Origin: an uncultured Collinsella sp.
Lineage (GTDB): Bacteria > Actinomycetota > Coriobacteriia > Coriobacteriales > Coriobacteriaceae
Assembly (NCBI GenBank): GCA_900757205.1
Contig: CAAENA010000043.1
Location: 1-35,229, forward strand
Length of the DNA stretch: 35,229 nt
Reading direction: 5' to 3'
This document shows, in pieces, positions 14,288 through 22,509 of the stretch. The translations under genes and the position numbers were made by a program. Each line of letters begins with the position of its first letter. The stretch's first letter is position 1. Under the pieces are notes generated by a model. The model worked only from the letters and a program-made list of their open reading frames with translations, had not been told where the DNA came from and made no database searches.

Positions 14288-15292
14288 ATGGCCGCTGTTA
14301 AAAAATCGGTTTCTGTTAAGGACGTGGCGCGTCTCGCGGGCGTTTCGGAGCAGACAGTCTCGCGTACGGTGCACGATTCGCCCAGCGTGCGCCCTGAGAC
14401 CAAGGAGCGCGTGCGTGCCGCCATGCGCGAGCTGGGGTATCGCCCCAATTTTGCCGGCCGTTCGCTGCGTCGCGGCAAGTTCAAGACCGTCGGCGTCGCC
14501 ATGTTCAACATTACCGGTACCGGCAATCTCGACCGCATGGAGGGCTTTGCCGCCGCCGCCGACAAGCACGGCTATGCCATCACCCTTACTAAAGTAGATG
14601 GACATCCCTATACCCTCGAGAGCGCATCGTCGCGCATGAGCGCGCTGCCGGTGGATGGCATGGTTGTGATCATGAATCGCATGCCGGCGGACTTTGGCAC
14701 CTTCGAGCCGCTGCCCGGTATGCAGACGGTGCTCGTTACCATGCTGGAGCACCCGCTCTGTTCAACAGTCGATAACGACCAGTTCGATTGCTCGCGCCAG
14801 GTGGTCGAGTACTTGCTGGGGCAGGGGCACAGGACCGTGCACTTTATCTCGTGCCCCGAGCGCTCGCTTTCGGGCATGCAACGCGAGGAGGGCTGGCGTG
14901 AGACATTGCGCGCGCATGGTATTGAGCCGCCGCGACTCGTCCGTGGCGATTGGACGGCACGGAGCGGGTATGCTGCCGGTCAGGCTCTGGCGGACGATCC
15001 GACCTGTACGGCCATTTATGCTTCCAACGATGCCATGGCCTACGGCTGCATTCGCGGGCTCGAGTCGTGCGGAAGGCGCGTGCCCGAGGACGTAAGCGTG
15101 GTGGGTGTTGACGATAGTTTGGGCGATATCGTGCCCGATCGTCGCCTGACTACGGTGCGCTTTGACAACAAGCGCGTCGGCATGTGGGCGGTCGACAAGA
15201 TTGCCGGCGCCGAGGGCGCTGCACCCGGTGTGGAGCACATGCTGTTTCCGGGTGTGCTCGTCGAGGGCGATACGGTGCGCTATGTACGCTAG
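14288..15292 (+). CDS. LacI-family transcriptional regulator (lac cluster)
   Basis: A 334-residue LacI/GalR-family repressor. The N-terminal helix-turn-helix has VSVKDVARLAGVSEQTVSRT (about residues 8-27), followed by the hinge helix region RPNFAGRSLRRGK. The periplasmic-binding-like sensor includes the conserved late IYASNDAMAYGCIRGL and VSVVGVDDS. It is divergent from lacE-lacG, with paired operators between, so it is the likely lactose-cluster repressor. Classical Firmicutes lac-PTS operons instead use a DeoR-type LacR. It is closely similar in layout to the regulator at 24044. The inducer is unknown; galactose-6-phosphate or a free sugar are candidates. Confidence 0.92.
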   Translation: MAAVKKSVSVKDVARLAGVSEQTVSRTVHDSPSVRPETKERVRAAMRELGYRPNFAGRSLRRGKFKTVGVAMFNITGTGNLDRMEGFAAAADKHGYAITLTKVDGHPYTLESASSRMSALPVDGMVVIMNRMPADFGTFEPLPGMQTVLVTMLEHPLCSTVDNDQFDCSRQVVEYLLGQGHRTVHFISCPERSLSGMQREEGWRETLRAHGIEPPRLVRGDWTARSGYAAGQALADDPTCTAIYASNDAMAYGCIRGLESCGRRVPEDVSVVGVDDSLGDIVPDRRLTTVRFDNKRVGMWAVDKIAGAEGAAPGVEHMLFPGVLVEGDTVRYVR

Positions 15293-15351
15293 GGTGCGGA
15301 CCTGTTTGGGTTGCCGCTAATTGTGTTCGAGAATGTTCAGATTGGTTTAAA

Positions 15352-15381
15352 AACCGTTCACGGGCGAAAAGCAACCGTTCA
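15352..15381 (+). promoter_or_regulatory. Two AACCGTTCA direct repeats before lacF
   Basis: AACCGTTCA occurs at 15352-15360 and 15373-15381, 21 bp apart, which is two helical turns. The complement TGAACGGT is the core of the GTGAACGGTA motif seen before other lac/gal genes. The 15293-15506 gap also has further GTTCA words and otherwise no gene. Confidence 0.5.
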
Positions 15382-15506
15382 TAGCTCGAAATTACGTTTT
15401 GCGCTGTTCTTTTTTGTTTGAATGTTAATGTTCCTGCCATACACAGCGCAGCGCGTATGCCCGGACGCGATGCTCTCCGTTGGTTCATATGTGAAAGGAA
15501 CGCAAT

Positions 15507-15845
15507 ATGGCAACCAAAGAAGAAATCTCGATGGTTGGATTCGAGATTGTCGCATACGCGGGCGACGCCCAGACCGATCTGCTTGCAGCGCTCGATGCTG
15601 CTCGCGAGGGTGATTTTGAGAAGGCCGAGCAGCTGCACAAGGATGCCAGCGATGCACTTATCGGCGCCCACGACACGCAGACCAAGCTGCTTTCGCAGGA
15701 GGCCGGCGGCGGCGAGATGGAGATGACCTTCATCATGGCTCACGCTCAGGATACTCTCATGACCACCATGATCCTGGAGAAGCAGACCCGCTTTACCATC
15801 GATGCCTATAAGCGCATCGCCGCACTCGAGGCTAAGCTCGCCTAA
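15507..15845 (+). CDS. lacF: Lactose-specific PTS enzyme IIA
   Basis: A 112-residue soluble three-helix protein, slightly longer than typical LacF. It passes phosphate from HPr to the IIB domain of LacE. The family motif VGFEIVAYAGDAQTDLL is at about residues 10-26. The phosphorylated His79 lies in MAHAQD, and Asp82 matches the metal-binding Asp at the trimer centre. AAAGGAA lies six bases before the ATG. It is transcribed alone, with its own upstream control region and terminator, and is not within a lacFEG operon as in many Firmicutes. Confidence 0.92.
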   Translation: MATKEEISMVGFEIVAYAGDAQTDLLAALDAAREGDFEKAEQLHKDASDALIGAHDTQTKLLSQEAGGGEMEMTFIMAHAQDTLMTTMILEKQTRFTIDAYKRIAALEAKLA

Positions 15846-15875
15846 CGAGCTCTCACAACCAAGTCCCCTTCCAAA

Positions 15876-15906
15876 AGCTCTGCCGCTACCCGCGGCAGGG
15901 CTTTTT
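15876..15906 (+). terminator. Terminator of lacF
   Basis: AGCTCTGCCG (15876-15885) pairs with CGGCAGGGCT (15893-15902), with one G-U, and is followed by a T run. Confidence 0.85.
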
Positions 15907-15920
15907 CTGTTTACCCGGCA

Positions 15921-15960
15921 CTTGGGGACGTTCCTTATCTGCCGGCAGTTTGGGACACTC
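15921..15960. repeat. Degenerate member of the GGGGACGTTCCTT repeat family
   Basis: CTTGGGGACGTTCCTT and, further on, TTTGGGACACTCC match parts of the repeats at 5563-5609 and 20733-20788. It is too decayed to fold well. The 15961-16040 stretch after it shows nothing clear. Confidence 0.45.
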
Positions 15961-16040
15961 CTGCCATGCATTCGATCCTTTGAGGATGGAAGAAACCGGG
16001 TCATTAGGTTTGCTGCGGTGCCGACTCGGTCTGTCGGTTA

Positions 16041-16194
16041 CAAAACTATGCCGGTTTACTACGATGAATCGCATTCTTTCAACTATGGAAAGAACAGCGT
16101 TATCAAAGCCGCAGGTAGAAAGCTTGTCATTTTCTGCTAATAGCAAATGTGGTCGGTCCTATCGGTTTTATCGTAGTAAACCGGCATAGTTTTG
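16041..16194. repeat. 154-bp MITE-like element with perfect 25-bp inverted ends
   Basis: The 25 bp at 16041-16065 (beginning CAAAACTATGCCGG) are perfectly complementary to 16170-16194. The 104-bp centre has no credible gene, and no target-site duplication is visible. It is the longest perfect inverted repeat I found in the window. Confidence 0.8.
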
Positions 16195-16310
16195 AAATGG
16201 CACTATTCGACTAGCAGCGTTATGGAGCTTCTGCACGCCCTCCCGTTCGGTTTTTTGCTGGGTGGGTATACTTCCATCCGCAATACAGACCGGACTGAGG
16301 AGGTATCCAA

Positions 16311-17324
16311 ATGCCGGATAACGGGTCAATACAAAAAAGAGATGCGCGCGAGATGGCTCATGGGCGTCCTGTCCAGATAACCGAGCACACGACGGTAACC
16401 GAGCTGCAGCCCAGCCTGTCCGATGTCGTGTGCGCAAACAAAAAGCTGCAGATTGGCTTTATCGTTGCGCTCGTGGTACTGGCCTTGCTGTCGGGCTTTG
16501 TGGCTCGTCCGCATTTTGCCGATACCAAGACTTGGGACTCCACCATCGAGGTCATCGATCAAAAGAAAGGTAACGTACTGGCGCTCACGACCTCGTGCGT
16601 GGCGCTGTCTGCGGGCATTACCGCGCTGCCGGGTGATACGGGAACGCCGGTCGCCGAGCAGCTCGCGCAGCTTTCGGGTAACCTGGGCATCGTGCTCGCC
16701 GTGCTCTACCTCGAGAAATATTTGCTCACGATTTTGTGGTCGGTTGGCTTGGGCATCTTAATCCCATTTGCGTTGGTGCTTTTTGCGGTGTCGCTTGGCT
16801 TCCACGGGCGCTGGAGCACGAGCGCCGTCCTGCGCCGCGTGGCGACGCGCGTGCTGGTGGTTGCCGTGATCGGCATGGCGTTGGTGCCTGCAAGCGTATG
16901 GGTGTCGCAAAAGGTCGACGAAACGTATCGAGTGAGCATCGAGGCAGCCGAGCAAAAGGCGGCCGACGCTGCGAGTGCGGCAGATAGCGACAGCTCCAAG
17001 GCAAGCAAGAAAAAGACCGAGTCCACAGAGTCCAAGAACGTGCTTGAACAGCTTGCCGACGGTGCCTCGAGCCTGGTCACGTCGGTAACCAGTGGTGCCA
17101 AGCAAATGACCGACGAGATCGTGCAACAGGTGACCGACCTAATTGAAGGCGTCATCGTGATGATCGTGACCTCGTGCGTTATCCCGCTGCTGGTGCTTGT
17201 GGCGTTTCTGTGGCTGGGCCACACCCTGCTGGGGATTGATATCTCCGGTCCCGCGAACTATCTGACGGGTCGTTTCTTGAGCGCTCCGTCCAAACATGCC
17301 AAGAAGAACAGGCAGTCTGAGTAG
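16311..17324 (+). CDS. Multi-pass membrane protein of unknown function
   Basis: A 337-residue protein that I do not recognise. Hydrophobic segments lie at about residues 48-66, 126-143, 145-165, 180-199 and 280-304. Between the last two is a roughly 80-residue hydrophilic stretch rich in Ala, Ser, Lys and Glu (about 205-275), likely a coiled or disordered soluble loop. The N-terminal 45 residues are polar and the C-terminus is basic. GGAGGT lies six bases before the ATG. It lies inside the lactose island, between lacF and lacA, but has its own terminator and nothing ties it to sugar transport. Confidence 0.75.
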   Translation: MPDNGSIQKRDAREMAHGRPVQITEHTTVTELQPSLSDVVCANKKLQIGFIVALVVLALLSGFVARPHFADTKTWDSTIEVIDQKKGNVLALTTSCVALSAGITALPGDTGTPVAEQLAQLSGNLGIVLAVLYLEKYLLTILWSVGLGILIPFALVLFAVSLGFHGRWSTSAVLRRVATRVLVVAVIGMALVPASVWVSQKVDETYRVSIEAAEQKAADAASAADSDSSKASKKKTESTESKNVLEQLADGASSLVTSVTSGAKQMTDEIVQQVTDLIEGVIVMIVTSCVIPLLVLVAFLWLGHTLLGIDISGPANYLTGRFLSAPSKHAKKNRQSE

Positions 17325-17361
17325 CTAAAACAGCTGTATATACCGGGGAATACCGCCGAAG

Positions 17362-17395
17362 GGGCGGCCGAGACACGTTCTCGGCCGCCCTTTTG
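17362..17395 (+). terminator. Terminator after the membrane-protein gene
   Basis: A perfect 12-bp stem GGGCGGCCGAGA (17362-17373) with TCTCGGCCGCCC (17379-17390), a five-base loop, then TTTTG. Confidence 0.9.
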
Positions 17396-17452
17396 TTTGT
17401 TGAACACATGGTCGCTACGTCTGCGCCGGGCTCAAACGGTCGGCAATCATCC

Positions 17453-17538
17453 GTGAACGGTATTTGTTCAAAAAAGAACAAAGTTAAACAAATAATGGTT
17501 GCAACCTATGTTCGAATGTGTTCAAATAAACATGAACA
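17453..17538 (+). promoter_or_regulatory. lacA promoter and operator region
   Basis: Three elements are visible. GTGAACGGTA is at 17453-17462. A palindrome TTGTTC-AAAAAA-GAACAA is at 17464-17481. A second palindrome TGTTCA-N8-TGAACA is at 17519-17538. TTGCAA (17499-17504) and TCAAAT (17522-17527), 17 bp apart, could be the -35 and -10, in which case the second palindrome covers the -10. The remainder of the 17396-17632 gap has no gene. Confidence 0.55.
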
Positions 17539-17632
17539 GTGAAGAACCGCACATTCAGATGCCCGGACCTGAGCGCGATTCAACACTTCCAAACAGAAAC
17601 TACGCACCTGCGTATCTCTCAAGGAGGATGTC

Positions 17633-18061
17633 ATGAGGGTTGTAATCGCTTCCGATGCCGACGGTATGTCGATGAAGGAGTCCATCAAGGAGATGCTCAT
17701 CGCCGACGGTCACGAGGTCGTCGACTATTCCGAGATCCCTGCCGCGGACTTTGTCGATTCCGCGACCGCCGTTGCCAAGGACCTGCTGGAGCACAAGGAT
17801 TCCCAGGGCTTCGCATTCGATAAGTACGGCGTCGGATCCTATATGGCCGCCGTCAAGATCAAGGGCATGGTCGTCGCCAACATTTCCGACGAGCGTTCCG
17901 CTTACATGACCCGCGAGCACAACGGCTCGCGCATGGTCACCATGGGCCCGGGCGTTGTGGGCACCGAGGTCGCCAAGAAGATCGCCCGCGAGTTCCTGCG
18001 CGCCCAGTACGCCGGCGGCCGTCACCAGATCCGTGTCGACATGCTCAACAAGATGGCCTAA
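17633..18061 (+). CDS. lacA: Galactose-6-phosphate isomerase subunit A
   Basis: A 142-residue RpiB/LacAB-family subunit, standard LacA length. With LacB it isomerises galactose-6-phosphate to tagatose-6-phosphate. It starts MRVVIASDADGMSMKESIKE, with the family D-A-D segment, and has the conserved EHNGSRMVTMGPGVVG stretch, which is typical of LacA. AGGAGG lies just before the ATG. It is first of a probable lacA-lacB-lacX-lacC unit and sits 63 bp before lacB. Confidence 0.95.
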   Translation: MRVVIASDADGMSMKESIKEMLIADGHEVVDYSEIPAADFVDSATAVAKDLLEHKDSQGFAFDKYGVGSYMAAVKIKGMVVANISDERSAYMTREHNGSRMVTMGPGVVGTEVAKKIAREFLRAQYAGGRHQIRVDMLNKMA

Positions 18062-18124
18062 CGAGAGCCACCGAGAACTCGAACTTCTACCTCAACTTGT
18101 GAATTCAGACGAAAGGACGTTCTG

Positions 18125-18649
18125 ATGAAGAAGACCATCGCAATCGGTTGCGACCATATCGTTACGGACGAGAAGATCTATCTGGCCGACCGCCTGGAGC
18201 AGGCTGGCTACAAGGTGCTCGACTGCGGCACCTACAGCCACACCCGTACGCACTATCCCATCTACGGCAAGGCCGTGGGCGAGGCCGTTGCCAGCGGCAA
18301 GGCCGACTTTGGCGTGGCCCTGTGCGGCACCGGCATCGGCATCACCAACGCCGTCAACAAGGTTCCCGGCGCCCGCTGCGCCCTGGTTCGCGACATGACC
18401 TCCGCCCTGTATGCCCGTCGCGAGCTCAACGCCAACATCGTGGGCTTTGGCGGCAAGATTACCGGCGAGTTCCTGATGGCCGATATCATGCTTGCCTTCC
18501 TGGAGGAGCCCTACGAGAAGACCCCCGAGCACGATGCCCTGATCGCCAAGATCGACGCCTGCAACAAGGCCGACGCCGAGGCTCAGGCCGACCCGCACTT
18601 CTTTGACGAGTTCCTCGAGAAGTGGGACCGCGGCGAATACCATGACTAG
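18125..18649 (+). CDS. lacB: Galactose-6-phosphate isomerase subunit B
   Basis: A 174-residue RpiB-family subunit that carries most catalytic residues of the LacAB complex. IGCDHIVTDEK is near the N-terminus, and the sugar-phosphate loop ALCGTGIGITNAVNK includes the Cys equivalent to the RpiB catalytic base. The C-terminal PHFFDEFLEKWDRGEYHD is a typical LacB ending. AAAGGA lies about eight bases before the ATG. Codon use is strongly biased to C-ending codons, which suggests high expression. Confidence 0.95.
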   Translation: MKKTIAIGCDHIVTDEKIYLADRLEQAGYKVLDCGTYSHTRTHYPIYGKAVGEAVASGKADFGVALCGTGIGITNAVNKVPGARCALVRDMTSALYARRELNANIVGFGGKITGEFLMADIMLAFLEEPYEKTPEHDALIAKIDACNKADAEAQADPHFFDEFLEKWDRGEYHD

Positions 18650-18682
18650 CGGGTATCCGGCGTAATTTACTAGTCCGTTGAC

Positions 18683-18719
18683 GGCTCGCGTTTCTGTGAG
18701 GGGGCGCGGGCCGGTTTTC
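18683..18719 (+). terminator. Weak intercistronic terminator or attenuator between lacB and lacX
   Basis: GGCTCGCG (18683-18690) can pair with CGCGGGCC (18705-18712), with one G-U, and is followed by GGTTTTCT. It may reduce, but not stop, transcription into lacX-lacC. Confidence 0.4.
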
Positions 18720-18768
18720 TATCAGCCCTATTGACTTGGCGGGCTGTCGTAAGAAAGGGAAGGCTCCT

Positions 18769-19650
18769 GTGGAGTTTGTTCTTGATAACGGTTTGATTCG
18801 TGTGGCGTTGACCACGGCGGGCGGGTCGTTCACTTCTATTGCGGCCAACGGCCGTGAGTACCTGTGGCAGGGTGACCCGGCGGTCTGGTCGGGCCAGGCA
18901 CCCATTTGCTTTCCGATTTGCGGCGGCCTTCGTGATGGCCGCGCGATGACCATGGGTGGCCGCGAGGTCAAGCTTGCCCGCCACGGCTTTGCCCGCAAGC
19001 AGGAGTGGAAGCTCGAGGAGCAGAGAGACAACATGGTTGCGCTGAGCCTAAGCTCAGCCGACCATGCCGAGTTGCTTGAGCAGTACCCGTATCCGTTTAA
19101 GATCGTTGCTCGCTACACGATCGATTCGGAAAAGGTGGCCGTGTCGTACGAGGTGACCAATGAGGGCACCGAGGATATGCCATTCTTTGTGGGTGGTCAC
19201 CCCGGCTTTAAGTGCCCGCTCGACGAGGGCGAGTCCTATGACGATTACGAGCTCCGTTTTGAGCAGCGTGAGGCCGCCGAGCTCTGTACTGCCGTTCCCT
19301 CGACGGGCTTGATTGATGTTGAGCATCGCAGCAAGAACCCCATGATCGACCAGAACCTGCCGCTGACCCACGAACTCTTCGACTTCGCGGAGACCATCTT
19401 TGACGTGCTCGAGAGCCGCGTGGTTACGCTGACCAAGAAAACCGAGGACAAGGGCGTGCGCCTGACGTTCCAGGATATGCCGTACCTGATTGTGTGGAGC
19501 AAGCCCGAGGGCGACTTTGTGGCCGTGGAACCGTGGGGCGGCCTGTCCACCTGCTCCGACGAGGACGATATTCTGGAGCACAAGCGTGGCTGCCTGGTTG
19601 CCAAGCCGGGGGAGACCGTCACCCGCGGCTTTGAGATCGAGATCCTTTAA
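18769..19650 (+). CDS. lacX: LacX-type aldose 1-epimerase family protein
   Basis: A 293-residue protein of the aldose-1-epimerase superfamily, LacX group, which is often linked to lac-PTS operons; its substrate is not firmly known. The family His lies in FVGGHPGFKCPL and the Glu in DFVAVEPWGG. I chose the GTG at 18769 because GGGAAGG lies six bases upstream; the open frame reaches 18736 without a ribosome site. The final residues match the partial gene at position 1, so the window holds two lacX genes. It lies between lacB and lacC on the same strand. Confidence 0.87.
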   Translation: MEFVLDNGLIRVALTTAGGSFTSIAANGREYLWQGDPAVWSGQAPICFPICGGLRDGRAMTMGGREVKLARHGFARKQEWKLEEQRDNMVALSLSSADHAELLEQYPYPFKIVARYTIDSEKVAVSYEVTNEGTEDMPFFVGGHPGFKCPLDEGESYDDYELRFEQREAAELCTAVPSTGLIDVEHRSKNPMIDQNLPLTHELFDFAETIFDVLESRVVTLTKKTEDKGVRLTFQDMPYLIVWSKPEGDFVAVEPWGGLSTCSDEDDILEHKRGCLVAKPGETVTRGFEIEIL

Positions 19651-19703
19651 CGAGCTATCGTATGTTTGGGGTGGGTCGTGCCGCCCCGGAACAGGAGTTC
19701 AAT

Positions 19704-20639
19704 ATGATTCTGACCGTTACCATGAACCCGTCGATTGATACGCGCTATCAGCTCGACAAGCTGGTCATTGACGACGTTAACCGCGTCACGCCCGAAAAGA
19801 CCGCTGGCGGTAAGGGCCTCAACGTGAGCCGTGTGCTGCTGCAACTGGGAGACGACGTGCTCGCGACTGGTCTGCTTGGCGGCCACATGGGTGCCTATAT
19901 GGCCGAGCTTATGGATGCCGACGGCGTCAAGAACGACTTTGTGCCCATCGCCGGTGAGACGCGCATTTGCCTGAATATTCTGCACGAGGGTAATCAGACG
20001 GAGCTGCTGGAGAGCGGCCCGCAGATCGCCCCGGCCGAGCTCGAGGCCTTTACGGCCAAGTTCGCCGAGCTTGCAGCGAAGGCGGACGTTGTGACGCTTT
20101 CGGGCTCGCTGCCGCGTGGCGTCGATGCCGGCTACTATGCCGAGCTCGTTAAGATCGCCGAGGAGGCGGGCGCCAAGGTGCTGCTCGACACCTCGGGTGC
20201 ATCGCTGGAGGCTGCGCTGGAGTCCGACGCTAAGCCTGAGCTCGTAAAACCCAACCTGACCGAGATTAACGGCCTGCTGGGTACGTCCTTTACGACCGAT
20301 GATGTCGATGCCCTGCGCGAGGCGCTCGCCGCCGATAGCCGTTTTGCCGGTATTCCCTGGGTTGTCGTTTCGATGGGCGCTGCCGGTTCGGTGGGCTTCC
20401 ATGAGGGTCGCGCGTTCCGCGCCAAGACGCCCGCGATTGCGGCTGTGAACGCGACGGGTTCCGGTGACTCGACCATCGCCGGCTTTGCGCATGCGATTGC
20501 TGCTGGTGCCGACGACGTCACGGTGCTCAAGACCGCCAATACCTGCGGCAAGCTCAACGCCATGGATCCCAAGACCGGCCACCTGGTCATGGACCGCTGG
20601 GACGAGATCTACAGCAACGTTGAGGTCGTAGAGTTGTAG
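19704..20639 (+). CDS. lacC: Tagatose-6-phosphate kinase (LacC), copy 2
   Basis: A 311-residue PfkB-family kinase, colinear with copy 1 at 102-1037. GGKGLN is at 35-40, GSLPRG at 134-139 and NATGSGD at 249-255 with catalytic D255, all unchanged. ACAGGAG precedes the ATG at 19704; an upstream ATG at 19662 has no such support and overlaps the run-out of lacX. It is the last gene of lacA-lacB-lacX-lacC. Because it follows lacAB, this copy is the better candidate for the dedicated tagatose-6-phosphate kinase. Most of the 42 differences from copy 1 are surface-type substitutions in the last two thirds. Confidence 0.92.
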   Translation: MILTVTMNPSIDTRYQLDKLVIDDVNRVTPEKTAGGKGLNVSRVLLQLGDDVLATGLLGGHMGAYMAELMDADGVKNDFVPIAGETRICLNILHEGNQTELLESGPQIAPAELEAFTAKFAELAAKADVVTLSGSLPRGVDAGYYAELVKIAEEAGAKVLLDTSGASLEAALESDAKPELVKPNLTEINGLLGTSFTTDDVDALREALAADSRFAGIPWVVVSMGAAGSVGFHEGRAFRAKTPAIAAVNATGSGDSTIAGFAHAIAAGADDVTVLKTANTCGKLNAMDPKTGHLVMDRWDEIYSNVEVVEL

Positions 20640-20661
20640 CGGTTGCGACTCCTAATAGAAT

Positions 20662-20725
20662 GAGCGTGGATAATCTCCTGCTTTTGGTGCCCATGCGAGC
20701 TCAAAGTGGGAGATTTTCCACGCTC
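20662..20725. repeat. 17-bp inverted repeat downstream of lacC
   Basis: GAGCGTGGATAATCTCC (20662-20678) and GGAGATTTTCCACGCTC (20709-20725) are complementary at 16 of 17 positions around a 30-bp loop. There is no T tract, so it is not a classical terminator, but it could end or protect the lac mRNA. Confidence 0.65.
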
Positions 20726-20732
20726 GAGTCAT

Positions 20733-20788
20733 TAGCCATTGGGGACGTTCTTGTTTGACTAGTCGTTTAAGAACGTCCCCAATGGCTA
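20733..20788. repeat. REP-like palindrome with 20-bp perfect arms
   Basis: TAGCCATTGGGGACGTTCTT (20733-20752) is perfectly complementary to 20769-20788, around a 16-bp centre that holds the smaller palindrome GACTAGTC. Parts of it recur at 4026-4069, 5563-5609 and 15921-15960. Confidence 0.85.
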
Positions 20789-20793
20789 CACTC

Positions 20794-20832
20794 AAAAACG
20801 GCGCCCGTCGGCGATGTTGCCGGCGGGCGCCG
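20794..20832 (-). terminator. Terminator of galK-galT
   Basis: On the minus strand CGGCGCCCG (20832-20824) pairs with CGGGCGCCG (20807-20799), followed by TTTTT (20798-20794). Confidence 0.85.
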
Positions 20833-20880
20833 TTGTCTTGAAGACGAAATAGTCCGTTTTCCTCCGTCCCCAAGGGATCA

Positions 20881-22509
20881 TTACAGTGAGTCGATAAAGC
20901 GCTGTTGGGCGGCGCGGCCGGCTTCGTCCCACTTAAAGACGCCGGCGTTGTCGAGCACGTGGCCAAACACTACGCCGACTTCCTCGTGCAGGATGCCGAT
21001 GGCGCTATCCGCCGTAAGCTCGTCGGCGCGGCGGGCATAGACGTCCTCGGCCCATGCGGCATGGCTGCGGCAAAGGTCGTCGCCCTCGAGCGCACTGGCA
21101 AGGTCGTAGCTGGTATCGGCTTTGGCTGCCAGCAGGTGCTCGCGGACAGCGCCGAGCTCGGGAACCAGGCGCGGCGGCAGAATGGCCAGGCCCATGACCT
21201 CGATCAGGCCGATGTTCTCCTTCTTAATGTGGTGATACTCGGCATGCGGGTGGAAAACGCCCAGCGGATGCTCGTCGGTCGTGATATTGCAGCGAAGCGC
21301 CAGGTAGGCCTCGTAAATCTCGCCGCCGGCGTTGCCGCGGGAGTCGACGCGGCGGATGACGGGCGTCACGGTGTTGTGCGCTACGCCGTCGGCCGTGTGC
21401 GCGATAACGCCCACAGACTCGTCGGTCCACTCGCGCCAGGCGAGGATAATCTTCTCGGCAGCGTCGAGCAGCTGAGCGCGGTCATGCGAGCGCAGGCGCA
21501 GCACCGAGAGCGGCCACTGCAGCACAGTGCCGGTGACCTGGTCAAAACCGGGCACGCTAAACTGCGAGACCTCGGCGGCATGCATCATGGGGAACTCGTG
21601 CGCGCCGCCCTGGAAGTGGTCGTGCGACAGAATCGAGCCGCCCACGATAGGCAGGTCGGCGTTGGAGCCGATGAAGTAATGCGGGAACAGGTCCACAAAG
21701 TCGAGCAGGCAGGTCAGGCCCTTGCGGTCGACGTGCATCGGACGATGCTCGGAGCTCATGGCAATGCAATGCTCGTTAAAGTACGCGTACGGGCTGTACT
21801 GGAAACCCCAGCGCTCGCCGTTGAGCTGGATGGGGATAATGCGCAGGTTCTGGCGAGCGGGGTGAGCGCCGCCGTCGGCTGCAGCGGAGCGTCCGGGATA
21901 GCCCTCGTTTTCGATGCAGAGCTGGCAGGCGGGATACTTCTCGCCCGTGTTCTTGGCGGCACCTGCCGCGGCGATATCGCGCGGGTCCTTCTCAGGCTTG
22001 GAGAGGTTGATGGTGATCTCAAGATCGCCCCAGTTGGTGGGGGTGCTCCATTTGATGTTGCGCGCGATGGCGGCACGGCGCACGTAGCCGGCGTCGCAGC
22101 ACAGGCCGTAGAACCAGTCGGTTGCGGCGCGGGGCTCGTTGACGCCCATACGTCCGTTGAACTCCTCGTTTACAACCGAAGGCCTCGGCATGAGCGCACC
22201 CATGATGCGCATGGCGATGCGGTCGCGGCCTGACGCCGTGTCCTCGGCGGCACCGTTGGTAACGGCGGCCTCGGAAAGCGCGGCAAGCGTGCCTTCAAGA
22301 TCAAAGTCGGGCAGGGTATTGGGGTGCAAGAGCGAGAGTTTCTCAACCTGGAGCGCCCAGGCCATATCGAGCGCGGGACCCGTAGCGCCGATGCACTCCA
22401 AAATGGTGTTGTATGCCCAGATGCGGTCGTCCTGTCCGATCATCGATCGGTGGATGGCGTACTCGATCAGGTTCTGCGCGGCCTCTCGCACGTCAGTCAT
22501 TACAGCCAT
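20881..22509 (-). CDS. galT: Galactose-1-phosphate uridylyltransferase, class II
   Basis: A 542-residue GalT of the long class II type found in Firmicutes and relatives; class I enzymes are about 350 residues. It exchanges galactose-1-phosphate and UDP-glucose in the Leloir pathway. The conserved GGSILSHDHFQGGAHEFPM holds the His-x-His active-site segment, and GVFHPHAEYHHIKKENIGLI and LPPRL follow near the C-terminal third. The start at 22509 overlaps the galK stop by ten bases; an AAGGGGG tract lies about ten bases upstream. A second ATG at 22500 forms a TAATG junction and is the alternative. No galE is nearby. Confidence 0.94.
   Translation of the reverse strand: MAVMTDVREAAQNLIEYAIHRSMIGQDDRIWAYNTILECIGATGPALDMAWALQVEKLSLLHPNTLPDFDLEGTLAALSEAAVTNGAAEDTASGRDRIAMRIMGALMPRPSVVNEEFNGRMGVNEPRAATDWFYGLCCDAGYVRRAAIARNIKWSTPTNWGDLEITINLSKPEKDPRDIAAAGAAKNTGEKYPACQLCIENEGYPGRSAAADGGAHPARQNLRIIPIQLNGERWGFQYSPYAYFNEHCIAMSSEHRPMHVDRKGLTCLLDFVDLFPHYFIGSNADLPIVGGSILSHDHFQGGAHEFPMMHAAEVSQFSVPGFDQVTGTVLQWPLSVLRLRSHDRAQLLDAAEKIILAWREWTDESVGVIAHTADGVAHNTVTPVIRRVDSRGNAGGEIYEAYLALRCNITTDEHPLGVFHPHAEYHHIKKENIGLIEVMGLAILPPRLVPELGAVREHLLAAKADTSYDLASALEGDDLCRSHAAWAEDVYARRADELTADSAIGILHEEVGVVFGHVLDNAGVFKWDEAGRAAQQRFIDSL

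Noticed and set aside
17464..17481. Rho-independent terminator in the lacA upstream region
   Set aside because: The palindrome TTGTTC-AAAAAA-GAACAA is AT-rich with a weak stem and no T run; its place before lacA fits an operator better.
20905..22233. A 442-codon plus-strand open frame
   Set aside because: Antisense to galT, with no family motif or ribosome site.
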